A stretch of 64,000 nt of DNA, taken from positions 62,001 through 126,000 of the forward strand of contig JBBPTG010000063.1 in assembly GCA_038093975.1 (NCBI GenBank). The letters run 5' to 3'. Of the stretch, positions 45,034 to 55,941 are shown one piece after another. The position numbers were made by a program, and so were the translations under genes. Below the pieces are notes generated by a model, which worked only from the letters and a program-made list of their open reading frames with translations, ran no database searches and was not told the DNA's origin. This stretch comes from Chalciporus piperatus (taxonomy: Eukaryota; Basidiomycota; Agaricomycetes; Boletales; Boletaceae). Within the stretch, counting starts at the first letter, position 1. Each line of letters opens with the position of its first letter.

Positions 45034-48000
45034 ATGTCCCAGTTCACCGATGCTCCAGTAGTCAGAAGCAGCGTCCGAGGTCTACCGGCAATTCCGACTC
45101 CAGCCCGGCACACCCACCCTTCAAACGACTCGAGGGATTTCTGGATCCCTCAGGTAACAGAAGGCGGACAGGTCAAGTATCACCTCACCCTTGCTTTACC
45201 GCCCAGCCATGGCTCACAATTATCCTATTCTCATAGATTTATTATGCCAACACTCTCACCGGCAAACTTTCTCGCGACCTACCAAGGGATACAGACGATG
45301 ACGCCTCGGGCAGTGATTTCGTTGGTCTAACAGCTTCCCAGTCCATTTCTCGCTCCAGAACCAGCGCGAGTCTTGGCTTCGCTTCAATCAACAGGTCAAA
45401 CCTCGACCTTGGCTTTGATGTTCCCGCTCGTCCCCAAACGGAATCACCAGACCCTACAAGGGGTACGGATTCTTTGCCTGTCCGACCTATATTTCAAGAC
45501 ATCCCCTTCAGCGCAGCACCTCACGTCAAACCTCTTCCCCTCCCAGGCATACATGCTGCCCGCCCACGCGCTAACACAGACTTTGCATCCAATCGTGGCC
45601 CGAACCATCTGCCTGCCATCGGAGTCGATTCATTCGCTGCCCGACATCACACCCAGAGCATTCCTGGTCCTCTGGACCATCAAAGAGCCTTCTCTCCTGA
45701 GCGCCGACCCTCCCCTTCCAATCATTTGCCAGCCACTTGGACTCCCTCTCGTCTCAAAGATTTGGCTTGCCTGCCAGAAATCCCTGAACCACATCCCATG
45801 ACTTCTTCCCGACCATCCACTTCTACCCAATCATTCGCTTCCACCCAACTATCCCCTCCTTCCCAACCATCAATTTCTACCCCGCCATCAAGCTCCTCCT
45901 TGCAACAACCGTTATCCCCCTCCACCCCGGAACTTGTGTCGGATCTTCTCCAGAGCGCACGACAGCGCATTCAATCAGTGATACTGCACCTACAGCAGTT
46001 TGGAACCCCACAAGTTGCGGAAGACGAAGAAATTGTGGATGATTTGATCAACGCCGCCATTACCGCTATCAGAGACCTCTTATACGTCGCCGGCCCTCCG
46101 TTTGGTCAACTTGGCGGAAAGACTAAAGGCGACAGAAGCATTACCAGCGCGTCACAGACATCTTTGGTCCCAGCGCAACGTCGTGCGGTCGCTACGCTGT
46201 CCAAGTTCGTTCTATCAGCAAGGGCAGTGCTGAATGATGGACCGTGGACAGCGAGCGACAATATTGTACTCCTCAGTTCAGAGGCTGAAGAGCTCGAACG
46301 TTCGGTTGTTGATTTCGTGACGACAGCCCAGGAAGTTAGGAGCCAGGGAATTCACGGGGACAATGGTTCGAAGCGGTTGCATGGTTACATGTCAGCCCCC
46401 CACGCCAGTCCTGGGAAAGCGGGAGCTGGTGCCGCTGGAACCTGGAAAGGATTTGGGTATGTTAATATTGATGACAATGAGGAGGCACCGCGACGAAACT
46501 TGGACAATGCAACCTTCAAAGAGTTCGTGGGTTGTATCTCACAAGTTCAGGAAACGTTGAACACGCTCACAGAAGCAGTTCGGGAAATGCAACCTGGTAT
46601 TTCATCGTTGCGTACTTTTTGATCCGTCTTGAACTCATCTCATATTAGGCGAATCTGCGATCACTTCTGGTCAAGAGCTCCTCAGACAGCTCTCATCACT
46701 CCTTCTCTTTCTGGGCGACATTCACATCGCCAGACATGTCGATATTGAACCCGTCGACCAGGGAAAGCTCTCCCATGGTGCACATTACTCGAGAACGGTC
46801 GAAAAGGCCCGTGTCCTTGTCCGTTCATTCGAAGCGACTACGCAAGCCATCTACGACGACGGAGCTGCAATACTTGTCACAGCACAGCAGGTTCGGTGGT
46901 TGGGATCGTGCGATTCATGGCGAGGTCGGGACGACGTTTATGACGCTCTCGAAGCTTTAAGTGCTTCCCTCGATTTCAACCTGCAGATTGCACGACAGAA
47001 CCTCGAAAGTCTCTTACACATCGGTCAGGAGCAATCCGACATCTTGGAACGATGCAACCAAAGCCCCATTGAATGGCGCATGTCACAACGTAATCTTATT
47101 GCTGCAATTTTCGCGAACGAGGCCCCGGAGGCCAACGGACTGTATGATATCACGACAGACGACCCGAACGAGATATTGAAGAACGTCGAGCAAGGTGGTA
47201 GCCAATCGTCTCCCGCACCAGTCTCGCCCGCACCACCGCCAGTTCCAACAAGTGGAAAACCCCATATACCCAACCAACAAATACCCACGAATACGACTCT
47301 AGACGATGAAGAACGTATGTTTTCTTTCTGTATTACTTCCCAAGGCGGTTGACACGCGATTATGATGTGATTATAGCTTTCAGCTCAGTGCGCACTCCCC
47401 CGCGATCGCATAAAATCAAAGCATTCTTTGGAGATGATGCACCTTCACATTACTTGATTTCTTTGACTGCAGAAGAGAAGCCTTGGTATCTCCGACCGAA
47501 TTACAATCCCGAAGAGGTCCTTATCGACCCAGATGGTACTGTCAGAGGTGGAACAGTTCGAGCTCTTGTCGAGAGATTGACGGCACATGAGTATGCAGGC
47601 GAGTTCATTACATTCGTGACCTCACCTCCATGTGCTCATGCATGAGTAGACACCAAGTTTTCTCGAGCCTTTCTAATGACATTCAAGTCCTTTACTACGC
47701 TGGACGAACTCTTTAATCTGCTTGTTGAGCGTTTCTGGATTCAACCGCCTCCTAATTTGACTGCACAGGAACTTGGTGATTGGAGACACTATAAGCAAAA
47801 CATAATACGTATTCGGTGAGTAGTCGTTATTATGTTCAGTGCGACCGCCGGACCGACGTTTGGTTAGAGTAATCAACACGATGAAGTCGATGGTACAAGA
47901 CGAGGACGTGGTCGATAAGGAAGATCTGAGCATCCTCGATCGCATGGCTGAGTTCGCGTCGCGCGAAGACGTTGTCAAAATTCCCGCTGCTAAACAGCTG

Positions 48001-49093
48001 TTAGCTGCGATCAAGCGAGCGGCGAGTTGATCCTTCTTTAATCTGAAATTTCGTTCTGATGTCCAACGAAACAGCGTGGGAGGGATCTGAGGAAATTAAC
48101 AACCAAGTCCACAGATCCTCCTCCTGCACCAATTGTTCCAAAGAAAATAGAACTGCTAGATATCGATCCCTTGGAGCTCGCACGGCAGTTGACGATCACT
48201 GAAAGTCAGCTATATCAAAAGATCCTACCTTCGGAATGCTTGCAGCGCTCGAAGCAGTCCGGGGTGGAGTACCACGATGGCGTTGCCAATTTCATTCGCA
48301 GGAGTAATAGGGTAACGGCCTAGACATTCCTGAGAGAACGTGACACGGCTGACCTCTTCGTAGATCACACACTGGGTTACGTATTCGATTCTTTGTAAAG
48401 ACGATCCTCGTCGCCGAGCTGCTGTCATGAAACAGTTCATTCTCATCGCTGATGTGAGATGCCCAGTTCTGGACAACCATTTTTTTAATGCTTATACATT
48501 ATTTCGCTGCAGAGGTGTCGAGTTATCCAGAACTTTTCCACTATGATGGCGATCGTCACGGGTTTGAACTCCTCCTCGATCCATCGCCTGAGGCGTTCGT
48601 GGGAGCAAGTTAGCTCGAGATACATGTCTCAGCTAGAAACTTGCGAGACGATCATCAACAATTATAAGAACTACAACAATTATCGAACTGCTTTGGCTGC
48701 TGTCGTTTCCCCTTGTGTTCCGTTCGTCGGTAAGTCTTGACGACCCGCCTCATCGAAAGGTCCTGTCCGAATACTAGACACTCTCTAGGAGTTTTCTTGA
48801 CTGCGCTCACCCACATCCAAGACGGAAGCAAAAACTCGCTACCCGGAAACCTGGTCAATTTCCGGAAGCGTCAGAAAGCGTCGGAAGTGATCCAAGATCT
48901 TCAGCGCTGGCAAGCCCAGCCACACAACTTTCACCCTCTTCCGTCCGTCCTTGTTTTCATCCACGAATCGTTGAATCAGTTTGGCGATCACGACGCCAGC
49001 GAGATGTTCTGGCAGTTGAGTTTGGAGAGAGAGCCTAGGGAGAAGGACGAGGAGAAGCTTGCGAAGTGGTTGGTGGACAGTGGATTCTTTTGA
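45034..49093 (+). CDS. Ras guanine-nucleotide exchange factor (Cdc25/Ste6 type)
   Basis: Activates Ras by exchanging GDP for GTP, feeding cAMP or MAPK signalling. The N-terminus has a WW-like segment, DFWIPQVTEGGQ|IYYANTLTG, usually found after an SH3 domain in this family. A long S/P-rich region and a helical middle follow (LLQSARQRIQSVILHLQQFG, QELLRQLSSLLLFLGDIH). The RasGEF N-terminal domain includes GTVRGGTVRALVERLTAHEY and FSRAFLMTFKSFTTLDELFN. The catalytic CDC25 domain has DPLELARQLTITESQLYQKI, FIRRSNRVTYWV, RRRAAVMKQFILIADRCRVI, NFSTMMAIVTGLNSSSIHRL and PCVPFVGVFLTALTHIQDG. It ends AKWLVDSGFF. About nine introns. No SH3 domain fits in the 243 bp before the start. Confidence 0.9.
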
Positions 49094-49500
49094 GCTGGTT
49101 TTTGCCGAGGATAGGGACGGTTTGCGGTTACCCCCTTGTTGCATATTGTCGATGGCGATGCGAGCACACCATACGCGAATGGACGCCTTTTTGTAGCAGC
49201 TTGTACTTTGCTCTCTGTTTATCATATCCGTATTTCTAAATGACAGAGCGCTGGGTTTCTTCAAGCAGCTCACCTCAACGGAATACTAATTGCCCAGCGC
49301 GGTGCGATACTTAGTATGCGACTTGAGACAAGGCATTCCATTCTGAGACTCGTTACTCTGCCGTCAGACTAGCACCCATGCAGAAGCTAGTCATCCGAGG
49401 ATGATGATGTTCTGTTCCCCGCACTCACTGTGGTCCTCAGTTTGAACTTGGTACCTGCAGTAAGTACTGGTAATTTTACTAGCAACAGTCCATCAACTGC
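49094..49500. other. Intergenic region downstream of the Ras GEF gene
   Basis: No supported gene. It forms the left edge of the relic island. Confidence 0.4.
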
Positions 49501-49501
49501 T

Positions 49502-49660
49502 GTTCCCTGATGGACGCCCTAGGAAGCACCACCCATTGACAACGGTGCCCGTCTCGTTAGCCTTTACGATGTCGCACCATGGCTTGCCATTGTCGATTCC
49601 AAACGCGAAGAGAACGTACTCGACACCACCTTGTGTTCCCATGCGACGGAGACAGTGCCC
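49502..49660 (-). pseudogene. Possible thioredoxin-like (TXNDC17/DUF953-like) fragment
   Basis: A minus-strand frame from about 49648 reads GGVEYVLFAFGIDNGKPWCD, then IVKANETGTVVNGWCFLGRP and a stop. The aromatic strand followed by a GKPWC turn resembles the active-site strand of TXNDC17-like proteins, but the second cysteine and the rest of the fold are missing. Upstream sequence continues only in another frame. Tentative: a short relic at best. Confidence 0.2.
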
Positions 49661-49845
49661 GAGGTACCGCCATCATCTATGGTGATTGAGTGCGTGCACG
49701 CCGCTGAGTTCAAGGCGGTTTTCTCAACGATGGAGAAAATGCCTTGGGCGGGATTGATCTGGTGTGTAGAAAAATTGGTTGGATACGACGTGGTGTCTAG
49801 ACAGACGGACAGACTCAAGAAGAAACGAGAATTGACTCGCTCTGT

Positions 49846-50132
49846 TAACATACCTCAGCCGTGGTGCCGACATCAAGGAGTAGAAAGAGCTCGACTTCGT
49901 CAGCGCCTACAATATCCATTATCTCCAGAACCTCAACAATGACATGACATCTATACACAAGCCGACAGTCGGGACGATCAACGGGTATGCGGTGGGTACA
50001 CCTTTTTCTTGGGCTGGATCTTGCCCAAAGCTGCCCTACCTATCCTGAGTGCTGAGACAAAGTTGACGACCATTGCTAGCTAGGGGGCTCGCAATGATGT
50101 GCGACATCTTGTATTCTGGAAAGGGAGCCGTC
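49846..50132 (+). pseudogene. Decayed enoyl-CoA hydratase copy A
   Basis: Matches the intact hydratase gene at 12793-13832 from the end of its intron 1 (taacatacctcagc) through ADIKE*KELDFV and YLQNLNNDMTSIHKP, the following intron, and MMCDILYSGKGAV. A stop codon (CAG to TAG) interrupts ADIKEQ. A deletion in the exon after the intron removes the GGCE block that carries a catalytic glutamate and shifts the frame. Similarity ends abruptly after GAV. It keeps the parental intron, so it arose by DNA duplication, not reverse transcription. Orientation is opposite to the parent gene. Confidence 0.85.
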
Positions 50133-50377
50133 TATCAAGAAATGAGGCGGCTCGAATGCATGAGGGAAAAGGATGATCTTCGATGGCAGGAGAGACCATC
50201 ATACAGCTCATCTACGACGACTAGGAAGCATGTCAAGTGGAGTGAGTGCAGGTGAGTGGGTGAGTCTGTAAGAATGTTTCGATTCCGAATCAGACCGATA
50301 TGGCATACTCTTGTGGGTAAACAATTATCTGAAAAGTTAGGGAAAGGATACTGCACACACTGTACACACGACTGGCA

Positions 50378-51674
50378 TTACGGAAGAAGAGGTTGACGTG
50401 CCTCGATTGGATCGACTGCGACAAGAAGGCACGCCTTCCCATAAAAGTAGTCCAGACAGGGCTGGTTACCGTAAGTCGAGGCAAACGGCGTCTTCGTTTG
50501 CATCGCCGACATCTCCCTAACTTCCAGGATCTGTGTGACGGGCTCACGATAAAACCGCTGCAATTTTTTTTGTTCTTCACTTCCATATCCCATGTCGTCA
50601 TAGCTCTCCTGCTTCCTCCCGATGAACTCGACAACTTCAGCCTCCTTGATGGTCGTGAACCCACGTTCGGGCGAAAGAGCCGCTTCCAACAGGTCGGTGA
50701 TCGGTGCTTCCGAAAACTCGTCGTAAGCGTCGAAATCATGCAGCGCCAGCTTTCGGTCGGTGATCATGTTGATGAAACCCGCATAGGTTGGAGTAGAGCA
50801 GTTTCACGGAATAGCGTAGGTTGAGATCATCACATACATCCGCCAGAGCACGGTCCGAGCCTTTGAGCGAGTGCAAGATTGGCTCGACGAGTCCCTTGCG
50901 GTCAAAGACGTACTCCTGCATGAGACCGAACCCGAAATATCCGCCGCGTGGCAAGGTGACTTCGTCATTGACGAGCTCGGCTAGTGCCTTCTTCAGAGTC
51001 TGATGGAACGGACTTTGAACCCGCGAAAGAGTATCGTTTGGAGCGTTGTTGTGGTAGATGTTGTATGTGAAGGTGACTCGATGACCGGAAGTCACAGGCA
51101 AGACCTCGTGCTCGACGTCACCGAAGAATGCGACGAAGCAAACTGACGGTTTGGTGGCCAAAGTAAATTCGTTGGAAAAGTCGATGGTCCACTGTTTGTC
51201 CCCCTGATGGAGCGTGAGTTGGCCTCCTTCATGTTTGGTGGGAAGAACGACAACCAACGAGCCAAGCATGCGCCCGCTTCGAGGCGTGTCTTTGTGGAGC
51301 TTAAAGAAGTCCCCCTCTCCTGCGGTGTGTAAGGGAGACGCCCTGTGATAAGTCTAGACGGAAACTACTTACCATAAACATTGAGCTTGTATAATTCCAG
51401 AACCACGCCGCGATCAACGCCGCGTTTATGACTCTGAGCAAACTGTCAACGATTTGCTCATGGATACCGAGGTTGCGTGAGTTGAACAACGTGGAGAAAG
51501 ATGAAAGATCCATTTTCCCCGCCTTCCTGTATGTCTCGTCGAGGATGCTCTCCGCGTTTCGGCCGAATTCCGCTGGTTTACAAGCCTGGTAGAGGCGATC
51601 GAGATCAGTAGGTTTGATGTCAACGAAGTTGACACGGCTGTCGATAACGATTCGAGCGTTACTGCCAGAGGTAC
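50378..51674 (-). pseudogene. 2OG-Fe(II) oxygenase, N-terminally truncated and frameshifted
   Basis: Fungal prolyl-4-hydroxylase-like dioxygenase. It reads ARIVIDSRVNFVDIKPTDLD, ESILDETYRKAGKMDLSSF, then LELYKLNVYG|EGDFFKLHKDTPRSG (HxD iron ligands), MLGSLVVVLPTKHEGGQLTL and FFGDVEHEVLPVTSGHRVTF (third histidine and the 2OG-binding arginine). The C-terminal part includes QTKTPFASTYGNQPCLDYFY. The metal and cosubstrate residues are intact. Defects: the ~50-residue N-terminus usual in the family is absent, replaced by the neighbouring WD40 frame. A one-base frame change falls near 51433-51438 between IVDSLL and HKRGVDRG. Another falls near 50785 between VKLLYS and YAGFINMI. Sequencing error cannot be excluded, but several neighbours are also broken. 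Confidence 0.72.
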
Positions 51675-51679
51675 GTCTT

Positions 51680-52274
51680 CTACGATACTGACTCGACGCT
51701 GTCAAACACCCGAATCACTCCCACACAAGTGGTGGCGATGCGAGTACCATCCGGCGAGAACTTGACATTCTGCACCCCATACTGGTGTTCCATTGTCAGG
51801 AGTCGTCGACCTGTCTTGATATCCCAAAGACAGGCCGTTTTGTCATCCGATCCTGTCGCAATGGTGGTAGAATCAGGTGAGACATTGACTGCGCGCACCA
51901 CACCGCCGGGTTCCATCTCGGAAAACTTCTCGTGTGTCTCTGCATCCCACACGGTCACCAGACCACGCGTGTTAGTGTTCGTGCCGGTGACAATCCAGTC
52001 GCCGTGGTTCGACACAGCGATCGACCAGATTTCCCCCCCCCGGCTTGATTTCCACACCAATCTGATGACCGTCACTTGTTCGCCATCGTCGAACGTTCTG
52101 GCTCTTCTGTTCGCCACAAACGACCAATATATGCGCTGCGTCTTTCAAGAAGCCAACTCTGCGTATCGTCTTGCCACAGTCTATTTCCACTTTGTCGCCT
52201 TCTTGCATGGTCAGCACTGCAATTCAACCCAATGGGACTGGCTAACTACACCTACCAGTCACCGTCGACGCCAT
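51680..52274 (-). pseudogene. WD40-repeat gene remnant, frameshifted
   Basis: It begins MASTVTVLTMQEGDKVEIDC across an intron and includes FLKDAAHILVVCGEQKSQNV. The frame breaks at a run of nine C/G (52033-52041) between VEIKPGG and EIWSIAVSNHGDWIVTG. Two or three WD repeats follow: VRAVNVSPDSTTIATGSDDK, TACLWDIKTGRRLL and VKFSPDGTRIATTCVGVIRV. It stops at 51680 after FDSVESVS. A full propeller needs about seven repeats, so this is truncated as well as frameshifted. Its 3' end abuts the truncated 5' end of the oxygenase remnant. Confidence 0.75.
52033..52041. repeat. Nine-base C homopolymer at a frame break
   Basis: Nine consecutive C (G on the coding strand) exactly where the WD40 frame changes. 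Losing or gaining bases here would rejoin the two parts. It is a slippage or assembly hot spot. Confidence 0.85.
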
Positions 52275-52584
52275 GTTCACTAATCTTGCGTACAGATAGG
52301 ATTTTCAATGGGAAGGTAGGCGAGGCTGGCTTTTTCGTGGTACGCTGACCTCGTCTATTCTTGAATCCGAGTCGATATGGATCATTCACACGAGGACAAT
52401 TCCCTCGTGTTTCCGGCGCTTAGTACAGGATGGATTCATGATCATTTGATTGCAGGCATCGATGACCAAGTACCGGATGGCGGACATCAACTTATTCTTG
52501 TCCTTCGGCAAGTTGCTTGACCACCGTGCGTCGGACGCGATGATAAGTAGCGTGTCGGGCGTCTATCGTGCTTGGCGCTCGAGC

Positions 52585-53050
52585 CTGATCGACGAACTCC
52601 TTGCTGCGCTTCGATCGTACGACAAGAATCCCAACCTCGGGGCGATCGTCATCACAGGGCTCCCAAAACAGCCTTCTGCGGTTTGTACATAGCTGCTGAC
52701 AGCTCTAACATCCTAAGCTGGTGCCGACATCAAGGAGCAGAAAGAGGTCGATTTCGTCGGCCCCTACAATATCGATTATTTCCAGAACCTCAACAATGGA
52801 ATGGCACTATACACAAGCCGACAAATCGGTGCGATCGACGGGTATGCAGCGGGTTCACCGGTTTCTTGGGCTGGATCTTGCCCAAAGCTGCCTTACCTCA
52901 TGCGCCGCTGAGACAAACTTGACGACCATCACTAGCTAGGAGGTGGATGTGAGCTCGCAATGATGTGCGACATCTGTACGCTGGCAAGGGGAGCCGTCTT
53001 CAGACAGCCGGAGATAAAACTCGGCACGATTCCTGGTGCTCGAGGTGCTG
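52585..53050 (+). pseudogene. Decayed enoyl-CoA hydratase copy B
   Basis: Matches the intact hydratase from exon 1 ([15 protein letters not shown]) through intron 1, [22 protein letters not shown], the next intron, [12 protein letters not shown] and [12 protein letters not shown]. It then diverges. There is a two-base insertion in the exon 1 end. Two pairs of small opposite indels (near NNGMA...QIGAIDGYA and CDI...GAVF) shift and then restore the frame. Both catalytic glutamates survive, but the 5' and 3' ends of the gene are missing. Introns are kept, so it is a DNA-level duplicate. Same orientation as copy A, opposite to the parent. Confidence 0.85.
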
Positions 53051-53198
53051 CCGGGAGCGTAGGAACGCACGAATGATTCACCTATTCTTACACCTCCACA
53101 ATGACTCGCCGAATGTAACCCGCAAGTACCAGGCCTCGGCGAGCGCAACATGTTATGATTACAAGGTGTACTACGAAGTGGGTCATAGCGTATTGTAA

Positions 53199-55770
53199 TT
53201 ACTCGATGGGTTTGTCTTTGAAAGCCAATAAGTCATACAACGATGATACCTGATTACCCTGGATTAAGTTGAGCAATGCGACACTCGTGAGCAGAGGGCA
53301 ACTTACCTTTCTTTCCAGAACTTCAATCACTTCCCGCAAGTGATCACCGATAAGATGACGATCAGCCGATTGGGTGGCAGAATCGAGTCCTCTGTACTCT
53401 TCGGCGAGGTTGCTGTATATCCTGCAGGTGCATTAGATTGGCGAGAACAGTGATGGCGACTGAAAAACACCTACTCCCTGAAATGACTGAATTCGCCTTC
53501 AAGCTCGGCGACGACCCGAGCAAGCACGGTTTGAGGTGGTAAATCCCCCGAGCGGATTTTGCCACCATTTCGATCCATCATTTCCAGAATTTCGTCGAGA
53601 GTACGTGCACGTTCGGGGTTCGTCTCGCGTGGAAGCTCTTCGTCTTTGGCATCGGAACGTTCAATCCGTGTCTCGGGACCATTGTGTCGATGTCCGCCAT
53701 CACCGAGGGTGTGCGACCGACGACCTTTGCACGTTCGGCACGAATGCGTGTTGTGACGCGGCGCCGAGAAGAACAAGCGTTCCATGCGTCGTGAAGTGAT
53801 TTTAGGGAACGGGGGACTAGAATGTGAACTAGGAGGTCTCTCCGATCGTTGTTCGTGAAGCTCGGCGGATACTTCATCGACTACGTCGTCGAGATGATTG
53901 GCATTAGAGAGTGGGGACGAGCGTAGTTCGTCGGGGTCGCGGGATACGTCGAGGGGATGATCGGCAGACGAATTAGAAGCCCGTTCTGAGCGGCGTTCGT
54001 CAAGTTCGATCGATATGCGGTCTAGTTCGTCGTCATCAATGAACCGTCGAGATTTGGGGGATCCCACGCTAGAATGTTGCTCGTCGTCGAGTTGATCTCT
54101 GGCTTGACGCCGCTCGTTGAGCCCTTCTTCAACGATGCTGCGGAGGACTTCAATTTCACCGGCGAGTCTTTCGACCTCGGCTCTCAGTTGGTTGATTTCC
54201 TGCGTCTTCTCCGCCAACGACAATGCATCTGACTCCCGAATGCGGCGAAGGTCATCAAGAAGTTGCTGCTGGGAGGATAAATCGGACGTCACGCGACTGA
54301 GATGAGTCCTGAGTGTCGTTATGAGAGCTTCCAAAGCTGCAATACGCTTATCAATGAGCGCGACACAACAAATTGACTGATGATTACCTTTTTTCTCCTC
54401 GACGACCTCCAAATACTTGGAAGAGTCAAGGCTCGCTTCTTTCTGCCTTTTCTCCTTTCCTTTTGACCGAGAACCGGATGGCCCAGGGAGGCGAGCGGGA
54501 CTGTCATCGAATTCCATAAATTTTGTCCTTTCTTTCACGACATCCCGCTTGCACTCTTCCAGCTCAAACTCGAGCTCCCTAACCCGCCGGCGGGCGATAC
54601 TGTTCTCAGTTTCTAGGTGATTCAGCCTTGCGTGTAGTGCATTTAGCGAGGCGATAAGTCGAGCTTCGGACAGTCGGTAAATGGTCTATAGTATCGCAGC
54701 GTGGCGTGCTTACCTTCAACCTCCTTGGAACTCGAACCTCGGATAGTATGCCTGTCAAGATGTGCTTTGGCAGGGGATATGACCGCATTCGTGAGGCCCG
54801 TGACGTCTGGTAGATATATACGACTGCGATTGGACTTTCTCAAGGTACGACTGACATTGTTTGGGTCGACCACTACGTCTGCGTCCTGGGCTTGGCGTAC
54901 GTCACGCGTGAGTCCTCGGGCCATTTTTGTGAATCGCGAGCCAGACGTCGACGGAGTCGGAGGTTGAATATTGACATGCGGTTGGACGATGGCAGGTTGT
55001 GAAACATGCCTCCGCATTGGAGTAGCTGTTGTATCAAAAGAAACGGTGGCGGATTTGCGTGCCTTGGGTGTGGCATTGCGACGAGCGTCTGCACGTCGTG
55101 GTGATGCATCGGATATTGGATGCGCTACAGGTTGAGAGGGCCGAGGATGGGCATTGCGGGGACGTCTCGGCGAAAAGCCGACACGCTGTAATGATTCAGA
55201 TAACTTTGGGCGTGGTGCATCCTGTGACTTGTCTGCGTCGCCGTATTCGGAGTCTGCGTTGCATGCTGGAAAAAGGGAGATAGAGGTACTAATATGAGCA
55301 GAAATGTTACCAACGAAGGAGATATATGTGCTACCTGCGAGGATATCCTGAAGAGGACGTTCGGGATCATATTCCACACCGCTGATGCTCGGTTCCCTCC
55401 TGGCACCACGACGGAGGCCCGCGGTGACAGTGACTGCACTGGCATGATGCGCAGCAGTGGACATGGTCCGTATGTCATAAGGCGTGATGCCTTCGTCGTC
55501 GTGGATAGACCAGGCATGAAGCTGACTGGCATCAAGATCCAAGTTTTCCCTTGAGTGGTGATCAAAAGATGTCAATCCAGAGAAACCGTCTGGAGCAGAG
55601 TTATGCCTTGGGTACTCGACAGACTCGTTGATGCCGTCGTCGTCTGGACCAGAAGATAAATGGAGAGATAGATCGGTGTGTTGGAGGTTGTGTTCGAGTT
55701 GGATGCGATGATATTCGAGTTCATCGCCTGGGATGCTGAACTCGCGGCGTAGTGATGACCTTTTCGTCAT
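53199..55770 (-). CDS. Cep57/Ppc89-type spindle pole body coiled-coil protein
   Basis: Microtubule/centrosome-binding protein, the likely counterpart of fission-yeast Ppc89. It starts MTKRSSLRREFSIPGDELEY with a long disordered, S/R/P-rich region (SFDTTATPMRRHVSQP). Coiled coils follow: LIASLNALHARLNHLETENS, RVRELEFELEECKRDVVKER, LIAALEALITTLRTHLSRVT and IRESDALSLAEKTQEINQLR. The Cep57 microtubule-binding region then has CRTCKGRRSHTLGDGGHRHN, LPPQTVLARVVAELEGEFSH, a helix (SADRHLIGDHLREVIEVLER) and NQVSSLYDLLAFKDKP at the end. Introns of about 50-60 nt include gtaagttgccc...taatccag before NQVSS. ATG 55770 is the first in-frame methionine. It shares a 171-bp promoter with Bms1. Confidence 0.85.
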
Positions 55771-55941
55771 CGGAAGAGGAGGAGTGACAAGGTCGAGGGA
55801 GGGGAGACCGTCGCAGAGCTGGAACCAAACCACACAGCCACCGACGCGTCGATCACGTGAGCGTTCCTCGACCCCTCCACGGAGGGTTACCTTCCCGATT
55901 TACATGGATATTGAATGATATTTTCTGATAGACTCCCCGTC
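55771..55941. promoter_or_regulatory. Shared divergent promoter, Cep57/Ppc89-type gene and BMS1
   Basis: Only 171 bp separate the two oppositely oriented ATG codons, so transcription of both genes must start within or very near this segment. No TATA box noted. Confidence 0.6.

Noticed and set aside
51600..51760. Single intact WD40-oxygenase fusion gene
   Set aside because: Frames do not join through a plausible intron (the available GT/AG pairs give only ~25-31 nt), and both parts are truncated at the junction.
49846..53050. Hydratase copies as retrogenes
   Set aside because: Both copies retain the parental introns.
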